Shown here in pieces: positions 9,301 through 17,958 of a stretch of 64,000 bases of DNA. Within the stretch, counting starts at the first letter, position 1. Every line of letters begins with the position of its first letter. This stretch comes from Pseudobutyrivibrio sp. (GTDB lineage Bacteria; Bacillota; Clostridia; Lachnospirales; Lachnospiraceae). The stretch lies in NCBI RefSeq assembly GCF_017471675.1, contig NZ_JAFUSK010000045.1, positions 1 through 64,000 on the forward strand, in the 5' to 3' direction. Made by a program: the position numbers and the translations under genes. Under the pieces are notes generated by a model. That model worked only from the letters and a program-made list of their open reading frames with translations, was not told the origin of the DNA and did no database searches.

Positions 9301-12300
9301 CGGCTCTGGAAACCTGGTGTGTTGTATGTGTTCATATGACCAAGTCCATTTGACCATGTCATTTCATAACCGTAAGCACATGTGAATTTGTCTGTTGAAT
9401 ACTGCTTTACAAGATTGTGAGCGTATGTCCACTCATCTGTAGCAGCCTTATCAACGTTCTCAGTAATCTTTGATTCCTTTTCGTTATCAATTGAGTTACT
9501 GTGGTCTGTGATTACAATGTAATCTAAGTTATCTACATTTGTTGCATGCTTAAGAGCATCCTCTAAAGAACCTGCTCCATCTGAAATATTTGTATGAGCA
9601 TGAATCTGTCCAAAGTAGATGTTGTATTTGTCATTAAGTCTCTTTGTAAACTTAACTGTTGCTACTGCGCTATCCTTGTAGCCTTCCTTTGTAGCCTTAA
9701 CCTGAATCTGGCATGGAAGAGATTTAAGCTCAAATGAACCTGTGTATGTAATCCAGTCATCATGCTCATTAACTGTCTCCTCTTTAGTTTCAGACTCAGC
9801 ATTCTCCTGGCTTGTCTTTTCTTCTGCTGCAATCTCTTCATCAGTCATGTATCTGTAAAGGATTGTTGCATCTTCTGTCTTAGACTTAAGTGTTACCTTT
9901 TGGTTCTCAATAACAGCACCACCGTTTGGTGTAGCCTTAACTGCTGCAACCTGAGCCTGAGTGTACATGTAGCTTACTGTAATACTCTTTTCTAAGCCTT
10001 CTTTAACAGCATAGGCCTGAACTGTAGCTGGAAGCTCATTAAGTGTAACCTTTTCATCAGGATTATACTTAGCAAATTCTGAACCGTTTACTGAATAGTA
10101 AACATCAGCGCCTTCTGTAAGAGATGTAAGTGCAATCTTCTCTCCTACTGCAACTTCCCCGCTTGTAGGATTTGCAACAACAAATCTTGTTCTTGTATTA
10201 TCAACAACAGGGTTACCCTTTACAACAACGCCATCCATACGGATAACGCCACCCTTTGAAGGAGCCTTATCACCCTTAGCTGAAAGCTCTCCTGGAACTA
10301 ATCTGATATATACCTTCTCAGCATTAGCTGCTGCATTTGGAATATCAAATGTGAAGTTTACATAATATGTAGGAGCCAAAGATGTCTTTGCAATACCATC
10401 TGTGATATCGCCAGAACCATTTACCTCAAATGGCTCCATAATAGCCTTGCCATCATCCCCTGTCTTACCAGAGTTCTTGTAAGCTGTGTACTTGTAAGAA
10501 TATGTACCAGTCTTAAAGTTCTTAAAGTTCTCTCCATCTGTAGAGTACTGTAACTGGAAAGATCCTGCTGCTGTGTTTGAAGCTCTCATTCTAAACTCAA
10601 GGCCTAAGTTACCATAGCCTAAAGTAGAAAGCTCAAACTGCATGTAATCACTTGCTGCATTTGCTACACCAGTAGAACCCATGTAATAGCTTGTAGAACC
10701 AGTTGTTGTACTTGTAGCAGATGTCCATGGCTTTGATGCAGCACCGTCTACAACTGCTGTGTACTTTGCTGTCTTATCAAGCATATCGTTTGTAGCGTAT
10801 TTATCACCATAGATTGTTGTAGCACACTCTTCGTACTCATTGTAATGAGCATTACCTGCCCACTGACCAACTGTAAGTCTTTCATCTTCGTACTCAAGCT
10901 TTACGGTCTTCTCGCCTTCTGCAAGAGCATAGAAGTTAAATGCATAAATAGCATCTTCCTTAAATCCGTATGCAGAAAATCCGCTGTAGTACTCTAATGC
11001 CTGCTGGCTTGAGCCAACCTTTGCAAAAGCATTCTTAAGATAATACTTACCTGAGTTATTATCATCAGCTGCAACCTCTGTCCAAAGGCCATTGTCTGTT
11101 AATGTATCTTTGAATGTAAGGTTTGCGTATGTCTTTGTCTTACCATTTGATTCCTTTTCTACTAAATCAATAGTAAGGTACTTATCATCTGCTGTCTTGA
11201 ATGAATAGTTTCCATTGTCATCAAGAGCTACTTTAAGTACGACAGCACCTGTTCCCTTTGTCTCAAGTGTGCCATCCTCAGAAATAGTAGCATCAGCTTC
11301 CTTAAGCTTGCCGTTATTCTCTTCGGCTGTCATTACCTTTGATGAACCTGGAAAGTAAACTACTACCTCATCGCCATCATAAAGCTCTCTTGTAAGAAGC
11401 TTGCCTACTGTGTTTGTTGTTGGCTCCTCAGCCTTAGCTGTAACCTCAGGAACTGTGTAAGCTGAAAACTTGTAAGCATCAATCTTGCTCTTTCCAGCTG
11501 TGTAGCTGTAAGTTGTAAATAAATTATCTCTGCTATAGAATTCCATGTACTGAGGAGAATTCTTATAAGCAGCCTTTGCGTTCTTAATAAGGTAAGTTCC
11601 ATCTTCCTGTGCTTCAAAAGACCATGCGCTGCAATCAGTCTTTTCTGTAACAAATGAAAGATTGTTACCTGTAGAACCTGTTGTAAGATAATGCTTCGTA
11701 TATACGTTATCGATTGGAAGCATTGTAGTGATGTAGTACTCGCCCTCTACCTCAGCCTTCTCTAATGAAAGCTTTGCAATAGGAGCCTCAGCCTCTTCAT
11801 AAGTAAGAAGCTTATCATCATTAAGCTTTGCAGCAACTGGCTCAAGCTTAGAGCTCTTTGCTGTTGTTGACATAATGCTTGCATCATTGAATGCAAGAAC
11901 GAATTCCTGCTCTTCATCAAGCTTTGTTATGTCTGTAATCTTGCTACCCTTCTTTAGTGTGTAGCTGAATGAAACTATCTCACTCTTCTCGTCACCGTTT
12001 GTAGCATAAGCATAGATTGTAGTGTCCTTTGTGATAACAATTGCTTCCTTATATGGAGAATAGTTATCCTCGCTACCATTTACATTGTAGTAAATCTTTG
12101 CATCTTCGCTTGCAGTTTCAAGTGTTACTGCAGTACCAAAATCAACTGCCTCACCGCTTTCGATAGAAGCTGTTGGTGCTGCCACCTTAGCATCACCTGC
12201 GCTCTTTTCTGTAAGCTTGTAGAAACCAACGCTTTGATTTTTGATGTTGTTTGTAGTTGGGGATGTGTAAGCTCTAAAATCCTTCTTGTTATAAACTCCT

Positions 12301-13106
12301 AAATAACGAGCTACCCCCTTAGAATCCTTAGCTGAAAGATATCCGCAGTCAGCAAGCTCCCATCTAGCACCAACTTCATCACCTGGCATACTACTAACTC
12401 TAATACCATTGTTAGAAGCTGTAGTGTAAAGATAATTAGAACCAGAAGCAAATGTGTAATATGTCTTAGTTACAGTCTCTTCCTTCTTTTCATCTTCCTT
12501 CTCATCTTGCACTTCCTCTTCTATAGAAGTTTTCTCTTCTGTAGCTTCAGATAAAGATAAGTCTGCTTCACCCTCAGCGCTTACCTTATTAACCTCTTCC
12601 TTAGAAGAATCGGTGGCTTCCTCACCAACTGTTTCTGCTGTTGCAGATTCCTCTTCCTTACTAGAAGAATTATCCTCAGCCACGGTCTTTACTTCTGTAT
12701 TTACATCAGTAAGACTCTTTTCTTCCAAAGATTCTTCCTTTGCTTCAGAGTTGTTCTCACTATCTGCAACAACAGTCTCCTCCACAGTTTTAGTTGAAAC
12801 AGTCCAAGCGTAGTCGCTGTCCTTACCATCTAAAACAGTAAGTTCATTTCCATTAACTGTTGCAGGCACTGCACCAGGGCCTGTCTTAGTGGCAGCTGCG
12901 CTTGGCATAACATAGGTTTCGCCATCAGATGTTGTAATTGCGATGGCAATAGAGTCACTAGAAGTGATCTCGCCTAGGCTTACCTTAGTCCATACATGAT
13001 TTGTTTCTTCTGCACGAGATACAAAGGACATATCAGAATATGCAGTCGTTGCAATCATCAAAAAAGCCAGAACTAAAGAAAGCCCTCTTCGAGCCAATTT
13101 TTTCAT
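6312..13106 (-). CDS. Giant membrane-anchored surface protein with PHP metallo-phosphoesterase domain
   Basis: Exported protein of 2264 residues. Order: signal peptide (1-33); acidic Glu/Ser linker (about 90-195); chitobiase-C-terminal-like repeats (about 330-395, 975-1045, 1050-1150); a PHP domain (about 1160-1440) with HAHTNISDG, ITDHSN, NHPGTTF and QDNHKGK, as in CehA-type phosphoesterases; a glutamine-amidotransferase-like DUF4350 region (about 1620-1790); two OB-fold-like modules (about 1920-2080); an acidic linker; and a C-terminal transmembrane segment (about 2235-2255). The start at 13106 is chosen because AAAGGAGGAG precedes MKKLARRG and a signal peptide follows. Likely role: cleavage of phosphate esters at the cell surface. 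The substrate is unknown. It lacks LPXTG. Confidence 0.85.
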   Translation of the reverse strand: MKKLARRGLSLVLAFLMIATTAYSDMSFVSRAEETNHVWTKVSLGEITSSDSIAIAITTSDGETYVMPSAAATKTGPGAVPATVNGNELTVLDGKDSDYAWTVSTKTVEETVVADSENNSEAKEESLEEKSLTDVNTEVKTVAEDNSSSKEEESATAETVGEEATDSSKEEVNKVSAEGEADLSLSEATEEKTSIEEEVQDEKEDEKKEETVTKTYYTFASGSNYLYTTASNNGIRVSSMPGDEVGARWELADCGYLSAKDSKGVARYLGVYNKKDFRAYTSPTTNNIKNQSVGFYKLTEKSAGDAKVAAPTASIESGEAVDFGTAVTLETASEDAKIYYNVNGSEDNYSPYKEAIVITKDTTIYAYATNGDEKSEIVSFSYTLKKGSKITDITKLDEEQEFVLAFNDASIMSTTAKSSKLEPVAAKLNDDKLLTYEEAEAPIAKLSLEKAEVEGEYYITTMLPIDNVYTKHYLTTGSTGNNLSFVTEKTDCSAWSFEAQEDGTYLIKNAKAAYKNSPQYMEFYSRDNLFTTYSYTAGKSKIDAYKFSAYTVPEVTAKAEEPTTNTVGKLLTRELYDGDEVVVYFPGSSKVMTAEENNGKLKEADATISEDGTLETKGTGAVVLKVALDDNGNYSFKTADDKYLTIDLVEKESNGKTKTYANLTFKDTLTDNGLWTEVAADDNNSGKYYLKNAFAKVGSSQQALEYYSGFSAYGFKEDAIYAFNFYALAEGEKTVKLEYEDERLTVGQWAGNAHYNEYEECATTIYGDKYATNDMLDKTAKYTAVVDGAASKPWTSATSTTTGSTSYYMGSTGVANAASDYMQFELSTLGYGNLGLEFRMRASNTAAGSFQLQYSTDGENFKNFKTGTYSYKYTAYKNSGKTGDDGKAIMEPFEVNGSGDITDGIAKTSLAPTYYVNFTFDIPNAAANAEKVYIRLVPGELSAKGDKAPSKGGVIRMDGVVVKGNPVVDNTRTRFVVANPTSGEVAVGEKIALTSLTEGADVYYSVNGSEFAKYNPDEKVTLNELPATVQAYAVKEGLEKSITVSYMYTQAQVAAVKATPNGGAVIENQKVTLKSKTEDATILYRYMTDEEIAAEEKTSQENAESETKEETVNEHDDWITYTGSFELKSLPCQIQVKATKEGYKDSAVATVKFTKRLNDKYNIYFGQIHAHTNISDGAGSLEDALKHATNVDNLDYIVITDHSNSIDNEKESKITENVDKAATDEWTYAHNLVKQYSTDKFTCAYGYEMTWSNGLGHMNTYNTPGFQSRTQTEFSTYSTALQNYYAALRTVPDSISQFNHPGTTFGDFSDFAYYSEENDNLITMIEVGNGEGTIGSSGYFPSYEYYTRALDKGWHVAPTNNQDNHKGKWGDANTARTVMLADVNDENAIYDAMRNYRIYATEDNDLSIYYTLNSYIMGTILEKDAVDDTVEIKADIKDPTDSKIGRVEVIVNGGQSIAMENVSTNDTTVTFNVPSSYSYYYLKITEDDGDIAVTAPVWVGEVEACGINKTYTNTVLPVKGESLDVNVDLYNNESSDLKIDFVDVVLKDVDGKETEVAALTGEEAGVPSVEAKGTATFKTDYVYNEAGQVTYEITVRATLNGVPKVYTDKLTVNYALPSMIADIVIDGTHYNDYVTGYYGGNVNAFIKLCAAKNIRATVVKDEITADTLKNCKLLVVAAPAKKSGTANAGDYKVSHYSDEFIALVKDYVANGGSVAVCGLADYSDSTDCQTATEQNKLLSAIGATIRMGSDEVCDDKNNGGQVYRMYPTNVNLDSELLAGFKEGQKYSQYSGCSVDISNAKANDFVDAAEWLVKGYDTTYSVDCKDENGKAVEGVLENGVKGKKNDNEGNVTFLARQKTKAGGQIIVAGGVFLSDFEVKAEMDNNDSLPYVNHTIVNNILDGSQVELPVSTIAEARKGAMNEVFAVEGYVTSGTDNENTTFFDTIYLQDETAGIDIFPYATPGLAIGTKMRIVGYVSQYQGDKELKVISYKILKDEPYIYAPKKVDTKTAMDYEALGGSLLETEGKVTRVAIGADGAIEEFWLMDDTGVEAAIFIDGYIKSATTGKNELADFVKVGATVSAVGVLYKHPEGDSDVSVPVFRVRNCDDIKLVGSAPSVTPGGNGGNSGNSGSSSNPIAAVIRNINTAVDKAVDAIIAPIADTPVGRAVRNVVNRFRAVRDAILGNDNEEMADDTTEDVTEETTEEETVSQDPQPSETIADEQVPEAAPEEKEFPVVPVAAASVIIIAGVGVTLAGKFGLLAKLLGK

Positions 13107-13148
13107 TCCTATACTCTCCTCCTTTATTAATATCTGACAAAACGCGTC

Positions 13149-13209
13149 AAAAAAAGCGACCCACACCAATCATCCGCTATTAACCTCAATGATTCGGTAT
13201 GTAAATCGC
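13149..13209 (-). terminator. Leader terminator (candidate attenuator) upstream of the giant surface protein
   Basis: On the minus strand GCGA (13206-13209) starts a hairpin of about 18 pairs with two small bulges, ending in TCGC and then T7 (13149-13155). It lies 43 bases upstream of the start codon. No minus-strand gene lies upstream that it could serve, because nth is divergent. A possible promoter, TTGAAA-17-TACTCT, lies near 13232-13271. The simplest reading is conditional termination in the leader. The signal is unknown, and I do not recognise a named riboswitch. Confidence 0.65.
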
Positions 13210-13399
13210 CTTTCCTAAATCGTTATGTCGTGTAATGCTAGAGTATCATTTATTAAATCCCTTTTCAATAAAAAATTCACACTCTAATCACATTTTCATC
13301 ACATTGTACAAAAATTTTAAATCTTCTGTGCTTTTTACTAATTGGTACTATTATTCAAAAGTTATCCCCTTGGTATGTTTTCTGTGTTATTATTATCCC

Positions 13400-14032
13400 A
13401 TGAGAAAAAAAGAATTAGCACTTATAGTGATTGAAAGATTAAAAAAAGAATATCCTTACAGTGATTGCACCTTGGATTATGATGATGCCTGGAAGCTGCT
13501 GGTATCTGTCAGGCTTGCTGCCCAGTGCACAGATGCCAGAGTTAATGAAATCGTTCCACATCTCTATGAAAAATTTCCTACCATCAGCGCTATTGCCGAT
13601 GCCGATGTAAGTGATGTGGAAGCAATCGTGCGCCCATGTGGCCTTGGCAAATCCAAAGCCAAAGACATCGTTGCCTGTATGAAGATGCTTAGGGATGTTT
13701 ATGATTGCAAGGTTCCTGATACTATGGAAGAATTATTGGCACTTCCTGGTGTAGGCCGCAAATCTGCCAACCTGATTTTAGGTGACGTTTTTGGCAAGCC
13801 TGCCATCGTGACAGACACCCATGCCATCCGCCTTTCTAATAGAATTGGACTTGTAGATAACATAAAAGAGCCAACCAAGGTAGAGATGGCTCTTAGAAAA
13901 ATTATCCCTTCTGAAGAGGGCAACAACCTTTGCCACAGGCTGGTGGATCACGGACGTGCTATCTGCACCGCCCGCACCGCACCTTACTGTGACAGATGTT
14001 GTCTTAATGATGTTTGTAAGAAAAATATATAA
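13400..14032 (+). CDS. nth: Endonuclease III
   Basis: DNA glycosylase/AP lyase of 210 residues for base excision repair of oxidised pyrimidines. The helix-hairpin-helix LPGVGRKSAN carries the catalytic Lys and is followed by VTDTHAIRL with the catalytic Asp. The C-terminal cysteines (CTARTAPYCDRCCLNDVC) are those of the [4Fe-4S] cluster, with seven rather than six residues in the first gap. The start at 13400 gives the usual family length. A longer in-frame extension to 13235 shows no family similarity. No Shine-Dalgarno is visible, and an AT-rich -10-like TATTAT sits only a few bases before the ATG. The 3' end overlaps the pullulanase gene tail by 29 bases. Confidence 0.93.
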   Translation: MRKKELALIVIERLKKEYPYSDCTLDYDDAWKLLVSVRLAAQCTDARVNEIVPHLYEKFPTISAIADADVSDVEAIVRPCGLGKSKAKDIVACMKMLRDVYDCKVPDTMEELLALPGVGRKSANLILGDVFGKPAIVTDTHAIRLSNRIGLVDNIKEPTKVEMALRKIIPSEEGNNLCHRLVDHGRAICTARTAPYCDRCCLNDVCKKNI

Positions 14033-16712
14033 TTGTTGAACCAAATACCAGAACGCCAATGACAATAATCCCAATAATAATACTTCTTGCATTAGTTGCC
14101 TCTTTCACGTCAGGTTCTGAAAGTGCTGTTTTATCATCAATGATTGTTGTTTGCGTTTTTATTTCCTTTTTTGATTTATCATCTACTACTTTTTCTTGTT
14201 GTTCCTCTTCGGTAGAACTTGCATCTTCAACTGGGTGGGTAGTTACTTTGGAACCTACATCACTTATTGACTTTGCAGCTTCTGCAGTCTTAGGAACATC
14301 AATAGCTGGAATAGTTAATGATTCTGTTGTATTTGTAATTTGTTTCTTATCACCTGTTACTACATTAATTTTTCCACTTGCATTTGTATCATTGCCTATA
14401 CTTGAATCTGTGTCAGATTGTAATACCAATCTATATGAAGAAACAGGGTCTAATTTTAATTTTCCAGAAACTATATTATTACCATAAATCTTCCATCTAC
14501 CTGCTGGAAGATTTATTTCTTCTACATTCTTATTAGGATTATATACAATAAGTACTGGCTCTTCTGTTGGTATCGTATATGCGATAACATTTCTTGGAAC
14601 ATCTTCAATGAACGAAATATTTGTTAAAGCATTCCTATCCCTTAAATAATCTTTTCTAAATTTAATTAGTTCCTTATAATATTCAACATTTTTCTTAATC
14701 TTATCATCATGTAAGTTATTCCATTTTATGCTATTTACATAGTCTGATACGTTATAACTATTAGTAATTATTTTGCCATTTTCATCTACTTTTGTGCGTA
14801 GCATTTCCTCACCAGCTTGCATGAACACAGCACCTGGTGCGGAATAGATGATTGCTGCCGCAAGATTATTTTCACTAATCTTAACTTTCTCATCCCCATC
14901 ATTAACGAAGCCTATTTTATCCCATAGGGTTGCATCATCATGGCAGCTTACATAATTAATAATCTGATTTGGATTAGTTGTCCACCCAGCATCTCCTACC
15001 AGGCTTTCTTTAACTTCCTCTACATTTCCCTTCCCTGTAATATAACCTAGGCTAGTATCATTGCTTCCACCTTTTACTCTGTTTCTGATTGAGTCATCAA
15101 AATATCCAACCTGTGGTGTCACATTACTGTTTCTTTGAGTTGAAAATAAAGTACCTTCTTTTGTAGAAATGGTAGGCATGATCCATCCTTCACCATAGAT
15201 TAATATAGATGGATTTATAGCATGCACTTCTGCTACTATTTCATTCATTGTATCCACATCTATCAATCCAGCAAGATCAAATCTAAAGCCGTCTATGTGG
15301 TATTCCTTTACCCAATATAATACGGAGTCAACAATATACTTTTTAACCATTGATCTTTCTGTAGCTGTATCATTTCCACAATAAGAACCATTAGAGTACA
15401 TACCATCCTCATCTACTCTGGTAAAGTATTGTGGAACAATATTGTTAAAGCAAAAATCATTTGCTGAGAAAACATGATTGTATACAACATCAAGCACCAC
15501 TCCCATATCTTCTTCATGAATAGCCTTAATCATTTCCTTTGTTTCTTTTACTCTAACATGTCCATCGTATGGATTACTTGAGTATGAACCTTCTGGAGCA
15601 AAAAAGTTTTTTGTACCATAACCCCAATTGTATTCAGAAATAGTTTTTTCGTCTAAATATGAATAATCCTGAATTGGCATCAATTGAACATAGTTCACCC
15701 CTAAATTCTTTATGTAATCTATACCTGTTATATCTCCATATTCATTTGTTGTATTTTTTTCTGTAAATGCAAGATATTTGCCCCGATTTTCCTCAGAAAC
15801 GCCTGAGCTTGAATCTGAGGAAAAATCTCTTACACTTATCTCATAAATTATTGACGAGGCCAAATCTGCTATTTCATTAGTATTACAATCCGATTCCCAA
15901 CCCTTAGGATTTGTGGAATCCAGGTCAATAACCATAGCTCTATCACCATTAATTCCTACGGCCTTAGCATATGGGTCACAAGCCTCGTACACATTGTCTT
16001 CTACCTTTACCTTGTATGTGTAATATATACCTTCAAGGTCACCGTCTACCTTAAGACTCCATACGCCCTTCTCTTCCAATTGCAATTCAAGCTCATCTCT
16101 AATATCAGAATCCGCGACATCTCCTGAGTCATACAAACAAAGCTTAACCCATTCAGCTGTAGGTGCCCATACCTTGAATATTGTAGAATCTTTAGTATAA
16201 TTAGCTCCTAAATCATCCTGTAAATAAGTGTACTCGCTTTCAAACGAATCAGATGAGTATTTCTCTGATAAAGATTCCTTATCTTCAAATTTACTTCCAA
16301 ATACTACATCATCACCATACTCAATCTTTACTTCAGATTCATCATGCTCAATGAAAACATCAATAGTACCGCTAATGATTTCCTTAAGATTTATAAATCT
16401 GTCTTCAGCTACATCCTTTTCCCATTCCTGTGTTCTTACTATGAATCCAACTCTTCTAGTATCTGGATATGCTGTCAGTTCAAAATAAACCTCTTCATCC
16501 CCCTCTGTAAATTGATTATCTACACCATTTCTGGAATCCTCCCAAGTCCAAAGACTCCATTTCTCATATTCACCATCTGGTCTGTGGTAGTGAAATCTAA
16601 TTACAGTGTCCTCTTCATTAGCTTGTACTGGCAGCAAAAATGCAGAAAATGATAACAAAATTAGCATCATTGCCAACGCCAGATTCCATGTTTTGAAAAA
16701 TTTCTTTTTCAT
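14004..16712 (-). CDS. pulA: Secreted, membrane-anchored type I pullulanase
   Basis: Alpha-glucan debranching enzyme of 902 residues acting outside the cell on alpha-1,6 bonds. Signal peptide (1-31); CBM41-like domain (about 35-130); CBM48 (about 165-260); GH13 catalytic barrel (about 290-690) with YNWGYGTKN, DGFRFDLAG (nucleophile Asp), YGEGW (acid Glu) and NYVSCHDD. A Ser/Thr/Glu-rich stalk then leads to a C-terminal transmembrane segment with the short basic tail YKHH. A promoter lies at 16767-16795, so it may be expressed apart from the upstream sugar-uptake operon. Shorter cytosolic paralogue: 21269-23125. Confidence 0.93.
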   Translation of the reverse strand: MKKKFFKTWNLALAMMLILLSFSAFLLPVQANEEDTVIRFHYHRPDGEYEKWSLWTWEDSRNGVDNQFTEGDEEVYFELTAYPDTRRVGFIVRTQEWEKDVAEDRFINLKEIISGTIDVFIEHDESEVKIEYGDDVVFGSKFEDKESLSEKYSSDSFESEYTYLQDDLGANYTKDSTIFKVWAPTAEWVKLCLYDSGDVADSDIRDELELQLEEKGVWSLKVDGDLEGIYYTYKVKVEDNVYEACDPYAKAVGINGDRAMVIDLDSTNPKGWESDCNTNEIADLASSIIYEISVRDFSSDSSSGVSEENRGKYLAFTEKNTTNEYGDITGIDYIKNLGVNYVQLMPIQDYSYLDEKTISEYNWGYGTKNFFAPEGSYSSNPYDGHVRVKETKEMIKAIHEEDMGVVLDVVYNHVFSANDFCFNNIVPQYFTRVDEDGMYSNGSYCGNDTATERSMVKKYIVDSVLYWVKEYHIDGFRFDLAGLIDVDTMNEIVAEVHAINPSILIYGEGWIMPTISTKEGTLFSTQRNSNVTPQVGYFDDSIRNRVKGGSNDTSLGYITGKGNVEEVKESLVGDAGWTTNPNQIINYVSCHDDATLWDKIGFVNDGDEKVKISENNLAAAIIYSAPGAVFMQAGEEMLRTKVDENGKIITNSYNVSDYVNSIKWNNLHDDKIKKNVEYYKELIKFRKDYLRDRNALTNISFIEDVPRNVIAYTIPTEEPVLIVYNPNKNVEEINLPAGRWKIYGNNIVSGKLKLDPVSSYRLVLQSDTDSSIGNDTNASGKINVVTGDKKQITNTTESLTIPAIDVPKTAEAAKSISDVGSKVTTHPVEDASSTEEEQQEKVVDDKSKKEIKTQTTIIDDKTALSEPDVKEATNARSIIIGIIVIGVLVFGSTIIYFSYKHH

Positions 16713-16766
16713 TATTATTCTTCTCCTTTTTGTTTTTTATTATTTTAGGAAAAGAACAAAATCTAC

Positions 16767-16795
16767 TATATAAAAAATACTACTTCAACTATCAA
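16767..16795 (-). promoter_or_regulatory. Promoter of the secreted pullulanase
   Basis: On the minus strand TTGATA (16790-16795) and TATATA (16767-16772) are separated by 17 bases. The -35 overlaps the stop codon of the upstream binding-protein gene. Confidence 0.55.
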
Positions 16796-17958
16796 TTATT
16801 TGTCATTGATAACATATCAATAAAATCTTCTACCGAAATATCATTTTTTATTAGAGAAGGCATTAAACTATCAAAGTCCTCTTTAATAATCTTATTCTGC
16901 CACTGCAATTGGTAGTTTGGAAATTCACCAGTATGTGAATCATATTCTGCTTGAAATTGTTTTGCTATTGAACTATGTGATTTTGGTTCTTCAGCAGTAT
17001 TATCCCGTCTATATTCCATAAATAGCTGTGCCCCCTGCAGCACAGCTTCGTCCCCATTATTTACTATAGCCCATGCTGACATTCTATTATCAACCAGCAT
17101 TACTCCTTGACAAAATGTGGAAAAGCCAGTGTTAAACATAGCCCCCTCTATCTGAGGAACCATCCAGTATCCACCTGGTATCATTGCTGCCTCGCCCGCT
17201 ATGAACCTGGCTAAAGACTGATCATGACTAATATTTAATGCGTCACTATAGGTATAATCATAAAGTCTGTCCACACATGCCAACATATCCTTGAATGGGT
17301 CATTATCAAAGCTTTCAGGTAATATCTCCTTTAAGAATTCTGCTCCCTCTTCATTTCTTGTCATGTACGCTGTGGCAATAAGCACAGCTGACCAATAATC
17401 ACCGCCACCATGTAGAGCTAACGGAGTATATCCTTCAGCTTTAATAATCTCACAATCCTGAAAGAACTCATCCCAAGTACTTGGATATGATGAAATACCA
17501 CATTTTCTAAAAATATCATTGTTATAGTACATACCAGCAGATGAATACAAACCATCACTTAATGGATATAAACCATAATACCTATCGTTTTCCTCCATCA
17601 ACGATAAAAAATCCGAACCAAAAGCTGCATCTGTGATAATGGTAGGCAATTCATCAATTGCATTTAATTCTTTAAGCCTAGTTCTATATCCTTCTTCTGT
17701 CTCGCTAATAAGTGTAACATCTAATTGATACTGTCCGGCATATTCCTTATTGAAGCCATCTATCAAATCAGAGTACGTGCTATCTCCACTATCTGGCTCA
17801 CTTCGAAGTAATATAGGAATAGTTACAACATCAGATTCTCTTGTAGCTGTATTTTTTACTCTATCAATTTCAGTATCACCACATGCTACATTGTTTAAAC
17901 CCAGTATTATAGTGACAGTTATGCATATTAGCTTTTTAATTACATTCTTAACATTCAT
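16792..17958 (-). CDS. Extracellular sugar-type solute-binding lipoprotein next to the two-component system
   Basis: A 388-residue family-1 solute-binding protein. The signal peptide ends with the lipobox NVAC (Cys26). Motifs typical of the fold include MYYNNDIFRKCGI, PSTWDEFF and MIPGGYWM. Its ATG overlaps the end of the sensor-kinase gene by 11 bases, so the two are translationally coupled. It is distinct from the operon's first binding protein (25374-26642). It might serve as the ligand-sensing partner of the kinase rather than as a transport component. That is inferred from gene order only. Confidence 0.85.
   Translation of the reverse strand: MNVKNVIKKLICITVTIILGLNNVACGDTEIDRVKNTATRESDVVTIPILLRSEPDSGDSTYSDLIDGFNKEYAGQYQLDVTLISETEEGYRTRLKELNAIDELPTIITDAAFGSDFLSLMEENDRYYGLYPLSDGLYSSAGMYYNNDIFRKCGISSYPSTWDEFFQDCEIIKAEGYTPLALHGGGDYWSAVLIATAYMTRNEEGAEFLKEILPESFDNDPFKDMLACVDRLYDYTYSDALNISHDQSLARFIAGEAAMIPGGYWMVPQIEGAMFNTGFSTFCQGVMLVDNRMSAWAIVNNGDEAVLQGAQLFMEYRRDNTAEEPKSHSSIAKQFQAEYDSHTGEFPNYQLQWQNKIIKEDFDSLMPSLIKNDISVEDFIDMLSMTNN

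Noticed and set aside
13235..13399. Longer nth starting at 13235
   Set aside because: The extra 55 residues are low-complexity intergenic translation. The family length and conserved start fit 13400.
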